DNA of 51,169 bases from contig JBDHXV010000015.1 of the NCBI GenBank assembly GCA_039810885.1, forward strand, positions 1-51,169, given 5' to 3'. Position 1 is the first letter of the stretch; each line of letters starts with the position of its first letter. The translations under genes and the position numbers were made by a program. The DNA is from BJGO01 sp039810885. Lineage in GTDB: Bacteria; Bacteroidota; Bacteroidia; Chitinophagales; UBA10324. The notes beneath the pieces are model-generated. The model was not told the DNA's origin. It saw nothing but the letters and a program-made list of their open reading frames with translations, and did no database searches. Positions 36,697 to 45,419 of the stretch are shown here, one piece after another.

Positions 36697-38022
36697 ATGA
36701 ATAGACCTACTTCTTCCTTTTTATCTATTGCAATCTTCTTGTTATTATCAAAATATTGTTTTGCGCAGACTAACAGCCATGAATTAATCGGGTACCTTCA
36801 TAACTGGCAAGACACAAATGCTCCGTATATACCTCTGGATCAGGTGGATTCCAGATATTCCGTTATCAATATCGCTTTTGCAACACCTCAGAGCGGAACT
36901 GATTATATCATGGAATTTACTCCCGATCAGGTCTCCGTTTCTACTTTTATTTCACAAATTCAAGCGGTACAAGCGCAACAGAGGAAAGTACTCATCAGTA
37001 TAGGCGGGGCTACTGCTCCCATTTCTCTTGACAATATCATCGAGCGTGATTCTTTCATTAATAGTATGACAAGCATTTTAAACCTTTACAACTTTGACGG
37101 AATTGACATCGACCTTGAAGGCTCTTCATTACTCGTTAGTGGGGGTACAATTGCAAATCCTATAGATCAACCTGTCGTAAACCTAATTTATGCAGTTAAA
37201 CAGATTATGGCAAATTATCATAATTCGCATGGCAAACGCTTATTGTTAACCATGGCTCCTGAGACAGCCTTCGTGCAAGGTGGGCAATCTGCTTATGCCG
37301 GTATTTGGGGAGCATACTTACCTGTGATTCATGCTTTAAGAGACTCTCTATACATTCTTTATGTGCAACTCTATAACAGCGGCAGCATGTATGGAATAGA
37401 TGGGAATATCTATACACAAGGCACTTCTGATTTTATCATTGCAATGTGCGAGGCTGTAATGCAAGGATTCAATACAGCCGGTGGAATGTTTGCAGGACTT
37501 CCGGCAAATAAAGTCGCCGTTGGGCTTCCGGCGTGTACTATGGCAGCGGGTGGTGGATATGCAGATACGGCATCTGTTCGTGCTGCAGTCAATTATTTAT
37601 GTGGCAAGGGGCCAAAACCAGGTGCTTATACACTAGTGCAATCGTCAGGGTACCCGAGCCTAAAAGGATTAATGACTTGGAGCATTAATTGGGATGCTGT
37701 GGCAAATTGCGGTGGTGCTTATGAATATGCCCAATCTTATGACCATATTTTCAACTCTTCGATTACAGATGTTACGTCCCATTTCCAAAATCAAATTCAT
37801 TATAACTCTTATCCAAACCCAGCTAGTGATTTTATTCAGGTAAGCCTGTTGAATCAAGTTCAATTACCGATTAATATGGAAATGACTAATGTATTAGGGC
37901 AAAAGGTTTATACACAAAATATCACATCGACATTTGAAAAAATTGATGTTTCAACACTACCTAAAGGTATCTATTTCTTATCTCTCGGCAATTTAAGCAA
38001 ACAGACAATTGTAAAAGAATAA
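36697..38022 (+). CDS. GH18 chitinase exported by T9SS
   Basis: 441 residues. The signal peptide (about 1-24) ends KYCFAQ. The GH18 barrel follows: ELIGYLHNW at its start, KVLISIGGA (97-105), and the catalytic DGIDIDLE at 134-141 with proton donor E141. GLMTWSINWD near 330 is the late conserved tryptophan block. Residues about 365-441 form a T9SS type A sorting domain (YPNPASDF, NVLGQKVY, LPKGIYFLSL). It should hydrolyse chitin or related N-acetylglucosamine polymers outside the cell or at its surface. Confidence 0.93.
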   Translation: MNRPTSSFLSIAIFLLLSKYCFAQTNSHELIGYLHNWQDTNAPYIPLDQVDSRYSVINIAFATPQSGTDYIMEFTPDQVSVSTFISQIQAVQAQQRKVLISIGGATAPISLDNIIERDSFINSMTSILNLYNFDGIDIDLEGSSLLVSGGTIANPIDQPVVNLIYAVKQIMANYHNSHGKRLLLTMAPETAFVQGGQSAYAGIWGAYLPVIHALRDSLYILYVQLYNSGSMYGIDGNIYTQGTSDFIIAMCEAVMQGFNTAGGMFAGLPANKVAVGLPACTMAAGGGYADTASVRAAVNYLCGKGPKPGAYTLVQSSGYPSLKGLMTWSINWDAVANCGGAYEYAQSYDHIFNSSITDVTSHFQNQIHYNSYPNPASDFIQVSLLNQVQLPINMEMTNVLGQKVYTQNITSTFEKIDVSTLPKGIYFLSLGNLSKQTIVKE

Positions 38023-38081
38023 ATCATATTTTCTTCCTTGTTTTAAGCAATATATTCAACTTACATTAGTATATAGTCCTT

Positions 38082-38089
38082 TACTTTTG
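38082..38089 (+). promoter_or_regulatory. -7 box, TACTTTTG
   Basis: An exact TAnnTTTG match 28 bases before the M48 gene, likely serving the M48-cysC(-cysD-cysN) cluster. The same octamer precedes glyA. Confidence 0.45.
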
Positions 38090-38117
38090 TGCGTTATCAC
38101 ATATAAAAGAATAGAGA

Positions 38118-38918
38118 ATGTTCAAGAAATTTATCGTGGTGCTTTGGATTGTTCTGTTAGCAGATGCTTGCGCACGCGTGCCCATTACGGGTAGAAGGCA
38201 ATTAAATATGCTGCCAGAATCTGAGCTAACAGCGATAGCTTTAACTAACTACAAGCAATTTATTCACAATAATATTGTAATCACAGGTACAACAGATGCA
38301 CAAAAAGTACACGATATAGGATTAAAAATTGCTTCTGCTGCACAACGTTATTTAAAATCACATAATGAATCCAAACGAATTCGAGGGTATAAATGGGAGT
38401 TTAACCTCGTACAATCAAAAGACATAAATGCATGGTGCATGCCCGGCGGTAAGGTGGTTGTGTATTCGGGAATATTACCAGTCACAAAAAATGAAGTCGG
38501 ACTTGCCGTCGTGATGAGTCACGAAATAGCACACGCCATAGCTCGGCACGGCAATGAACGAATGAGCCAAGGATTGCTAGCCGAAGTCGGGGGGCTAGCA
38601 CTAAATCTCTATCTTCAACAAAAACCTTCACAAGTCAATGCTCTGTTTGAACAATCTTATGGATTGGCGGTTACTTTAGGGGCTATCTTACCCTTTAGTC
38701 GCATGCAAGAATCAGAGGCCGATAAAATGGGCTTGGTATTTATGGCTATGGCAGGCTACAATCCGAATGAAGCCGTTGATTTCTGGCAACGCATGAAAGG
38801 TGCAACGAACAACAATGTTCCTGCATTCTTGAGTACTCACCCCAGCGATGAAAAGCGCATTGAAGCCATTAAGCAATTTATGCCTACAGCAATGAAGTAC
38901 TATAAAACCAACGAATGA
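38118..38918 (+). CDS. M48-family metallopeptidase, lipoprotein
   Basis: 266 residues. A lipoprotein signal has its cysteine at C18 (LLADACARVPITGRRQ). The zinc motif HEIAH is at 135-139, with the third ligand region QESEADKMG at about 197-205. It is similar to the BepA/LoiP-like periplasmic M48 proteases that degrade or help assemble outer-membrane proteins; the exact role is inferred. The last four bases overlap the start of cysC (ATGA). Confidence 0.9.
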   Translation: MFKKFIVVLWIVLLADACARVPITGRRQLNMLPESELTAIALTNYKQFIHNNIVITGTTDAQKVHDIGLKIASAAQRYLKSHNESKRIRGYKWEFNLVQSKDINAWCMPGGKVVVYSGILPVTKNEVGLAVVMSHEIAHAIARHGNERMSQGLLAEVGGLALNLYLQQKPSQVNALFEQSYGLAVTLGAILPFSRMQESEADKMGLVFMAMAGYNPNEAVDFWQRMKGATNNNVPAFLSTHPSDEKRIEAIKQFMPTAMKYYKTNE

Positions 38919-39523
38919 GTTCAAATATTTTTAAAGTAACCGATTTTCTACCCCGCTCACATAGGGAGAAAAAGTTAAACCAACATTCGAGAGTTATTTG
39001 GTTCACCGGGCTTTCGGGGTCTGGAAAGACTACCCTTGCCCGGGCATTAGAAAAAGCATTAGCTGATAATGGACATCTTGTTTATGTACTAGACGGAGAT
39101 AATATTCGATATGGATTAAACAAGGATTTAGGCTTTGATGAACCCGACCGCATAGAAAATATTCGAAGAATTGCCGAAGTGTCAAAATTGTTTGCAGATG
39201 CCGGCGTAATAACCATGAACTGTTTTGTAAGCCCAACCCGTACCATGCGGGCTATGGCAGAATCTATCATAGGCAAAAAAGATTTTATAGAGGTCTATGT
39301 GGAATGTCCGCTTGAAGTTTGTGAAAATCGTGATGTAAAGGGACTATATGCTAAGGCGCGACGAGGTGAAATAGCCGACTTTACTGGCATTACATCTCCT
39401 TATGAAGAACCAATACAAGCAGATATAGTTATTCATACCGCCACAACGGAGTTGGATGTGTGCGTAGTACAGCTATTGCAACATCTGGAACCTAAGTTAA
39501 GAAACCATAATATTGATATATGA
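38915..39523 (+). CDS. cysC: adenylylsulfate (APS) kinase
   Basis: 202 residues. The P-loop GLSGSGKTT is at 32-40, VLDGDNIRYGLNKDLGF at 58-74, and FVSPTRTMRAMAE follows. CysC phosphorylates APS to PAPS. It is a stand-alone kinase, not fused to CysN. It overlaps the M48 gene upstream, and cysD begins 46 bases after its stop. Confidence 0.95.
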   Translation: MSSNIFKVTDFLPRSHREKKLNQHSRVIWFTGLSGSGKTTLARALEKALADNGHLVYVLDGDNIRYGLNKDLGFDEPDRIENIRRIAEVSKLFADAGVITMNCFVSPTRTMRAMAESIIGKKDFIEVYVECPLEVCENRDVKGLYAKARRGEIADFTGITSPYEEPIQADIVIHTATTELDVCVVQLLQHLEPKLRNHNIDI

Positions 39524-39526
39524 CAT

Positions 39527-39534
39527 TACATTTG
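39527..39534 (+). promoter_or_regulatory. candidate internal promoter, TACATTTG
   Basis: An exact TAnnTTTG match in the 46-base gap between cysC and the preferred cysD start, followed by an A-rich leader of about 35 bases. It would allow cysDN transcription apart from cysC. Confidence 0.4.
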
Positions 39535-39569
39535 CACTTTTTAAAATTAAAAATCAATTAAAATTTAGA

Positions 39570-40472
39570 TTGTCTTATCAACTTAAACATCTCGATTTAC
39601 TGGAAGCGGAGGCCATTTTTGTAATACGTGAAGTGGCGGCACAGTTTGAACGGCCAGGTATCTTGTTTAGTGGAGGTAAAGATTCTATTTGCCTCACCCA
39701 CTTAGCTCGTAAGGCGTTTTATCCCGGCAAAATACCCTTTCCATTAGTTCATATCGACACAGGGCACAATTTTCCCGAAACGATTACCTATCGTGATGCC
39801 TTAGTGGAAAATATGGGGGTAGAGTTAATTGTAGGCCATGTTCAGGATAATATTGACAGTGGAAGAGTACAGGAGGAAACAGGATTTAATGCCAGTCGCA
39901 ACAGACTACAAATCGCAACTCTTTTGGACACGATTGAAAAGTATAAATTCGATGCATTAATGGGGGGCGCTCGTCGTGATGAAGAAAAAGCCAGAGCTAA
40001 AGAGCGTTTCTTCTCACATCGTGACGAATTCGGACAATGGGACCCTAAAAATCAGCGCCCTGAGTTATGGATGTTATTGAATGGCAGAAAAAACCTTGGA
40101 GAGCACTTCAGAGTGTTCCCAATCAGCAACTGGACAGAGATGGACGTATGGCAATACATAAAACGAGAAAATATTTTGCTTCCAACGTTATATTATTCAC
40201 ATAAAAGAAAAGTCTTTGAACGCGATGGCGTGCTTTACGCATTCTCCAACTTTGTAACCTTAAGACCTAATGAAGTGATAGAAGAACGGGTGGTACGCTT
40301 TCGAACAATAGGAGATATGACTTGTACCGGCGCAGTGATTTCAACGGCTTCTAAACTTGAAGAAATTGTGTTAGAAGTGGCGGCAATGAGAACAACTGAA
40401 AGAGGTACACGTGCTGATGATAAACGGAGCGAAACGGCAATGGAAGACAGGAAGAAAGAAGGATATTTTTAA
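39570..40472 (+). CDS. cysD: sulfate adenylyltransferase subunit 2
   Basis: 300 residues from the preferred TTG start at 39570, which gives LSYQLKHLDLLEAEAI, the usual CysD N terminus. A longer frame starts at a TTG at 39513 but adds a basic tail not found in the family and would overlap cysC. The PP-loop is SGGKDSICL. The C terminus ends RKKEGYF as expected. With CysN it makes APS from sulfate and ATP. cysN begins 17 bases later. Confidence 0.92.
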   Translation: MSYQLKHLDLLEAEAIFVIREVAAQFERPGILFSGGKDSICLTHLARKAFYPGKIPFPLVHIDTGHNFPETITYRDALVENMGVELIVGHVQDNIDSGRVQEETGFNASRNRLQIATLLDTIEKYKFDALMGGARRDEEKARAKERFFSHRDEFGQWDPKNQRPELWMLLNGRKNLGEHFRVFPISNWTEMDVWQYIKRENILLPTLYYSHKRKVFERDGVLYAFSNFVTLRPNEVIEERVVRFRTIGDMTCTGAVISTASKLEEIVLEVAAMRTTERGTRADDKRSETAMEDRKKEGYF

Positions 40473-40489
40473 ATTGAAAAATTGAAGAT

Positions 40490-41746
40490 ATGAGTTACTT
40501 GGATATGGATTTGCTTCGATTTACAACTGCTGGGTCTGTTGATGACGGAAAAAGTACGCTCATTGGCCGATTGTTATATGATTCAAAATCAATCTTTGAA
40601 GACCAATGGGAGGCGATTGAAGACGCAAGCAAGCGCCGTGGCGAAGGATATGTAAACCTTGCATTATTAACGGATGGCCTTAAAGCAGAACGGGAACAAG
40701 GAATTACCATAGACGTTGCCTATCGCTACTTCGCTACCCCTAAGCGAAAGTTTATCATAGCCGACACGCCGGGGCACATCCAATATACCCGCAACATGGT
40801 AACCGGAGCCAGCACAGCAAACATGGCTCTAATTCTTGTTGATGCAAGAAAAGGAATTGTAGAACAAACTCGTCGTCATTCTTTCATTGCTTCATTACTT
40901 GGTATTCCACACTTAGTCATTTGTATCAACAAAATGGATTTAGTTGAGTATGATGAATCGGTTTTTGAGTCAATAAAGAAAGATTATACCGAGTTCGCAG
41001 GTAAGCTGAGTGTAAAGGACATTCACTTTATTCCCATTAGCGCATTATATGGCGATAATGTTGTCAGCCGTTCCGAAAATATGCCGTGGTATAAGGGAAC
41101 AACATTGATGTACCTGCTCGAAAACGTACACATTGCAGGTGATGAAAACTTAATCGATACACGCTTCTCTGTTCAGTATGTGATACGCCCTATGCAACAA
41201 GAGTTTCACGATTATCGGGCTTATGCGGGAGTCGTTAGCGGCGGGGTGTTGCGCATTGGCGATGAGATTACGGTGTTGCCCGGCGGATTCAGTTCCAAAA
41301 TTTCAAGTATTGAATTTGCCGAGAAACAACTTTTGGAAGCCTACCCGCCTATGAGTGTCTCTATAAGGTTGGATGATGAAATTGACATCAGCCGCGGTGA
41401 TATGATTACACGCACGGCAAATCAACCGCGTGTAACACAAGACATTGATATTATGTGCTGTTGGTTTAACATAAAACCATTGCAATTAAATACAAAATAT
41501 ATCTTACGACATACCACACGGGAAACGAAGTGCATAGTAAAAGATATTTACTATAAGGTTGACATCAATACAATGCATCGCAACTTAGACGATAAATCGG
41601 TGGGGATAAACGATATTGCAAAAATAAAACTGCGCACCGTTCAACCCTTAATTATAGATTCTTATTCGCGCAACAGACACACCGGATCTATTATCCTCAT
41701 TGATGAAGCAAACAATGAAACCATTGCTGCCGGAATGATTCTTTAA
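40490..41746 (+). CDS. cysN: sulfate adenylyltransferase subunit 1 (GTPase)
   Basis: 418 residues. It is an EF-Tu-like GTPase: the P-loop GSVDDGKSTLIGRLLYD is at about 15-31, with switch motif DTPGHIQYTRNM and INKMDLVEYD. No APS-kinase domain is fused at the C terminus, consistent with separate cysC. GTP hydrolysis drives APS formation by CysD. It is the last gene of the sulfate-activation cluster; lpd follows after 67 bases. Confidence 0.95.
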   Translation: MSYLDMDLLRFTTAGSVDDGKSTLIGRLLYDSKSIFEDQWEAIEDASKRRGEGYVNLALLTDGLKAEREQGITIDVAYRYFATPKRKFIIADTPGHIQYTRNMVTGASTANMALILVDARKGIVEQTRRHSFIASLLGIPHLVICINKMDLVEYDESVFESIKKDYTEFAGKLSVKDIHFIPISALYGDNVVSRSENMPWYKGTTLMYLLENVHIAGDENLIDTRFSVQYVIRPMQQEFHDYRAYAGVVSGGVLRIGDEITVLPGGFSSKISSIEFAEKQLLEAYPPMSVSIRLDDEIDISRGDMITRTANQPRVTQDIDIMCCWFNIKPLQLNTKYILRHTTRETKCIVKDIYYKVDINTMHRNLDDKSVGINDIAKIKLRTVQPLIIDSYSRNRHTGSIILIDEANNETIAAGMIL

Positions 41747-41813
41747 GTGTGACACGTACACCTCTAATCCATTCATTTCAAACTGTACCTTTACGGCTTA
41801 TTAAATTCTTTGC

Positions 41814-43217
41814 ATGAATCAATACGATGTTACTGTTATAGGCAGCGGCCCGGGGGGCTATGTAGCTGCCATACGCTGCGCGCAGCTAGGTTTCAAAACT
41901 GCTATCATTGAGCGTTACAACAGCCTCGGAGGCACCTGCCTTAATGTGGGATGCATCCCCTCCAAAGCCTTGTTGGACTCTTCTGAGCACTTTTATAATG
42001 CTATAAACAATTTTAATAAACACGGCATTGAAATCGGGCAGGTTCAGCTCAACTTTCAAAAAATGATTCAACGTAAATCAGACGTGGTGCGCCAAACTTC
42101 AGACGGCATTAAATTTCTGATGAAGAAAAATAAAATTGACACCTATAACGGGCACGGCACATTGTTGTCTAACACCCGTATTTCAGTAGGCAAGGCAGAT
42201 GGCAGTAAAGAGGAGTTAGAATCGAAGTACTTCATTCTTGCAACAGGCTCAAAGCCTTCTTCATTACCCAATGTGGTTATTGATAAGAAAAGAATCATCA
42301 CCAGCACAGAAGCGTTGAGTTTAACTGAACTTCCTAAAACTATGATTGTAATAGGGGGTGGTGTGATCGGCTGTGAACTTGCCAGTGTATATGCCCGGCT
42401 TGGTACTAAAGTTCAGATTATAGAATACATGGATGGTCTAATACCCGGTATGGATAAAGATTTAGCTATTGAGCTACAAAAGGTTATCAAAAAGTTAGGC
42501 ATTGAGCTATTCTTTAATCATAAAGTAACAGGTGCTGTTTCAGATAATGAGGGGGTCATAGTTACTGCAAATGACAAAGAAGGGAAAGAGAATACTTTCT
42601 CGGCTGAGTATTGTTTAGTGGCTGTAGGTCGTCATGCTTATACAGAGAATCTTGGGTTAGACGTAGCGGCTGTAAAAACGGATGAGCGAGGCAAAGTCAT
42701 CGTAGATCACCAACTAAGAACAAATATTACAAATATTTACGCAATTGGTGATGTAATTCGAGGAGCTATGCTGGCACATAAAGCTGAAGAAGAGGGGGTA
42801 TTTGTAGCAGAAGTTATAGCAGGGCAAAAGCCTCACTTAAATTATAACCTTATTCCCGGAGTGGTTTATAGCTGGCCAGAAGTTGCAGCAGTTGGATACA
42901 CTGAAGATCAACTTAAGGAGAAAAATATTCCATACAATAAGGGATCCTATCCTTACAAGGCATCCGGTCGTGCTCGTGCTGCAATGGAAAGCGATGGATT
43001 TGTTAAAGTGTTGGCTCATAAAGAAACGGATGAAATATTAGGCATACACATAATAGGTCCTCGCGCAGCTGATGTAATAGCCGAAGCCGTTGTCGCAATG
43101 GAGTTTCGTGCCAGTGCAGAAGACATTTTCCGCATCAGTCATGCACACCCTACTTTTGCTGAAGCAGTAAAAGAAGCAGCTATGCTGGCTTCTGAAGGGC
43201 GTGCTCTTAATTTTTAA
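41814..43217 (+). CDS. lpd: dihydrolipoyl dehydrogenase (E3)
   Basis: 467 residues. The FAD motif GSGPGGYVAA is at 10-19, the redox disulfide C42/C47 in GGTCLNVGCIPSKALL, and the NAD motif VIGGGVIGCELASV. The C-terminal active-site base is at about H445 (ISHAHPTFAEA). It re-oxidises lipoamide in 2-oxoacid dehydrogenase complexes and the glycine cleavage system. It should serve SucA/SucB encoded at 31-35 kb; glyA at 49 kb also touches the glycine system. Confidence 0.95.
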   Translation: MNQYDVTVIGSGPGGYVAAIRCAQLGFKTAIIERYNSLGGTCLNVGCIPSKALLDSSEHFYNAINNFNKHGIEIGQVQLNFQKMIQRKSDVVRQTSDGIKFLMKKNKIDTYNGHGTLLSNTRISVGKADGSKEELESKYFILATGSKPSSLPNVVIDKKRIITSTEALSLTELPKTMIVIGGGVIGCELASVYARLGTKVQIIEYMDGLIPGMDKDLAIELQKVIKKLGIELFFNHKVTGAVSDNEGVIVTANDKEGKENTFSAEYCLVAVGRHAYTENLGLDVAAVKTDERGKVIVDHQLRTNITNIYAIGDVIRGAMLAHKAEEEGVFVAEVIAGQKPHLNYNLIPGVVYSWPEVAAVGYTEDQLKEKNIPYNKGSYPYKASGRARAAMESDGFVKVLAHKETDEILGIHIIGPRAADVIAEAVVAMEFRASAEDIFRISHAHPTFAEAVKEAAMLASEGRALNF

Positions 43218-43353
43218 AGTTGTAACAGCTCTTTCAACCTTAACAACTTAATTCTGATGCTTAAGACCATGTATTTTGTCCTCAGATGGGTATTGAAAAT
43301 AAATTAATAAACACCATCTTAATTTGGATATGATTTGCGTTAATCAATAGACG

Positions 43354-45324
43354 ATGTTAATACGTTATTGCCTTCTGTTGTTGTGTGTGATTTCAGGGTT
43401 ATCTAACGCCCTTGCACAAAATAGTGAAAACGGATATTGGCTACCGAACAAAGGGACTCTTCGCATTTTGGTAGTATATGCCGAAGTGCTCGGCGATGTC
43501 AACTATAGCAATATAAATGATAAAAATTGGCCTGCAGGTGATTTACCATTGAATCCCGATGTGTATTTCAGCAGCGGTAATGAGCAAGAAGGACTAATGA
43601 CGCGCTATTTTCGTGAAGCCAGTTTCGGCAATTTCAATCTCCAAGGTGATTATCTCCCATACCTCATTCAAATAGATGCACAGGAAGCAAATTATGGCAG
43701 TATCAAAGAGATATTAAATAAGCTTAATGATATAAAAGTTAAAAAATTACGGACCTCAAATGGCTATCTACTGAATAAAGATTTTGATTCATGGACAACA
43801 ACCGATTTTGGTAAAGAAAAGATAAATCAACCCGATAGCTTATTAGATGTCATAATGGTTGTGTGGCGTGTTAATTCTAAACTATCTTCTTCAACAAATT
43901 CAGGATATGCCGCTACGGGAAGTATGCAGCAAAAATTCAGAGATTTTAAAGGAGTTAACTGTTATAGTGAGTTCGTTAGTCAAGGCAATGACGCATTTGT
44001 AATTATGCGTCACGAGTTTTCGCACACTTTATATGGAGGCAATAATTTTCATACAGCAGGGTGTGGTGGCGGAAAACGGACATTTATGTCAAGCATTACA
44101 GGATACAGCAATATGAGTAGTTGGGATAACATCAGCCAGGCATTTAATGCATGGGATCGTTGGCGTATGGGGTGGAAATCTGAAACTAAAAAATACCTTT
44201 TAAGTGCATGGACAAAGAATGGTATTTATTACAATGAATATGATTTTGAAAAATATTCTATTCAGAACACAAGTACGGACAGCATTTTTTACGTTCGAGA
44301 TTTTAGAACTACCGGCGATGCCATACGCATAAAATTACCGGGGCCGGATACCCCCCAGTTAAATCAATACCTCTGGTTGGAGTATAGAGCAGACAGTAGC
44401 ATGTTTGATATACCTAGCCAGAAGCGAAGTGGTCTGTATGCTTATATCGAAGTAGGCAAAGATCACAAGAATGATATATACCACAACAGCAACTCTTCTC
44501 CCGGAAATTATCTCTATTTCTTGACAGCCACCGGACGTTTTGATGATACCTACCTTAAAGACAAACAAAGCGGCAAGTTTACACTTATCCGTAATACGCA
44601 TTTGCCTAATCCCCTGCAAGGCAATCATTACTTAATGCGACCTATTGATGATTTAAATCTTGATGGCGTGCTAAGTGATAATGAACTAATACTTCCTGAG
44701 TTTATTCAAATAAATAATGCAGAAAAGATAAAGGCCTATCCATCATTTGGCACCGATCAAGACCCGTTTCGTTATTCTATAAATAACCTAATTACCCTAC
44801 AAACGAACCCATCCTCCTTAAATGTTTGCACCTATAATTTCCCGAATCATACCTCATCGATTTTCGACACCGATACTACATACCTCAGTGGGCTGAGCAT
44901 TCAAATCGTTGACTCTACCTATAATGTTATTTCCGGGAAAACTTATCCTACACTAGTTTTGAAAATAACCTGGAACAATTATACAATCGATAGCAATGTG
45001 CGGTGGTGCGGCAATATTCTACTTAAAAGCTATAGCGAAAACACAGAGTTGCGTGTTCATAACGGTGGAGAATTGCTGCTGGATCGTGGATTAACGCACA
45101 CACAGCACACCATTAATAAATCAGATCCGTTAGACAATAAACTGTACTTCTCAAAGCCTACAGTGATGATATGCGATTCCGGCACAAAACTCATTATAGA
45201 CAGTGGCGCAAAATTGACCCTGAAAAACAAATCAAAGCTCTTAATTAAAAAAGGGGCTGAGTTAATAATGGAACGCGGTGCGTTAGTCAGTATTGAAGAT
45301 GGCAGTGAAATCGTATATGAATAA
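43354..45324 (+). CDS. secreted M6-like zinc metalloprotease with C-terminal octapeptide repeats
   Basis: 656 residues. The signal peptide (about 1-22) ends NALAQ. Residues about 30-330 resemble M6 (immune inhibitor A-type/gametolysin-like) peptidases; the zinc motif is H220-E221-xx-H224 (MRHEFSHTLYGGNNFH), with H233 a likely third ligand. A middle beta-rich part follows. The C terminus is not a T9SS sorting domain; it is six consecutive 8-residue units (609-656), each turn-strand, predicting a small beta-solenoid. Substrate unknown. It lies alone between lpd and the prolyl oligopeptidase gene. Confidence 0.78.
   Translation: MLIRYCLLLLCVISGLSNALAQNSENGYWLPNKGTLRILVVYAEVLGDVNYSNINDKNWPAGDLPLNPDVYFSSGNEQEGLMTRYFREASFGNFNLQGDYLPYLIQIDAQEANYGSIKEILNKLNDIKVKKLRTSNGYLLNKDFDSWTTTDFGKEKINQPDSLLDVIMVVWRVNSKLSSSTNSGYAATGSMQQKFRDFKGVNCYSEFVSQGNDAFVIMRHEFSHTLYGGNNFHTAGCGGGKRTFMSSITGYSNMSSWDNISQAFNAWDRWRMGWKSETKKYLLSAWTKNGIYYNEYDFEKYSIQNTSTDSIFYVRDFRTTGDAIRIKLPGPDTPQLNQYLWLEYRADSSMFDIPSQKRSGLYAYIEVGKDHKNDIYHNSNSSPGNYLYFLTATGRFDDTYLKDKQSGKFTLIRNTHLPNPLQGNHYLMRPIDDLNLDGVLSDNELILPEFIQINNAEKIKAYPSFGTDQDPFRYSINNLITLQTNPSSLNVCTYNFPNHTSSIFDTDTTYLSGLSIQIVDSTYNVISGKTYPTLVLKITWNNYTIDSNVRWCGNILLKSYSENTELRVHNGGELLLDRGLTHTQHTINKSDPLDNKLYFSKPTVMICDSGTKLIIDSGAKLTLKNKSKLLIKKGAELIMERGALVSIEDGSEIVYE
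45178..45321 (+). repeat. six 24-bp coding repeats (octapeptide array)
   Basis: These encode SGTKLIID, SGAKLTLK, NKSKLLIK, KGAELIME, RGALVSIE and DGSEIVYE, exactly in register and ending at the stop codon. Each unit begins with a turn and continues with alternating hydrophobic residues. The preceding octamer KPTVMICD partly fits as a seventh unit. DNA copies are diverged, so the pattern is kept at protein level. Confidence 0.85.
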
Positions 45325-45419
45325 TCGCGTCATTGAAAGAGATGTCTGAGTGCCCAATTGGCTTTCATCTGTACAATCACTCGTTCCTGCTTATTTTCGT
45401 TGCTCCTATAGTTCTTCGC

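Noticed and set aside
43217..43249. terminator after lpd
   Set aside because: A 7-bp inverted repeat AAGTTGT/ACAACTT exists but the loop is 19 bases and there is no T tract.
45333..45419. 29-residue N-terminal extension of the prolyl oligopeptidase
   Set aside because: It begins with TTG, adds no conserved sequence and would bury the export signal that starts at 45420.
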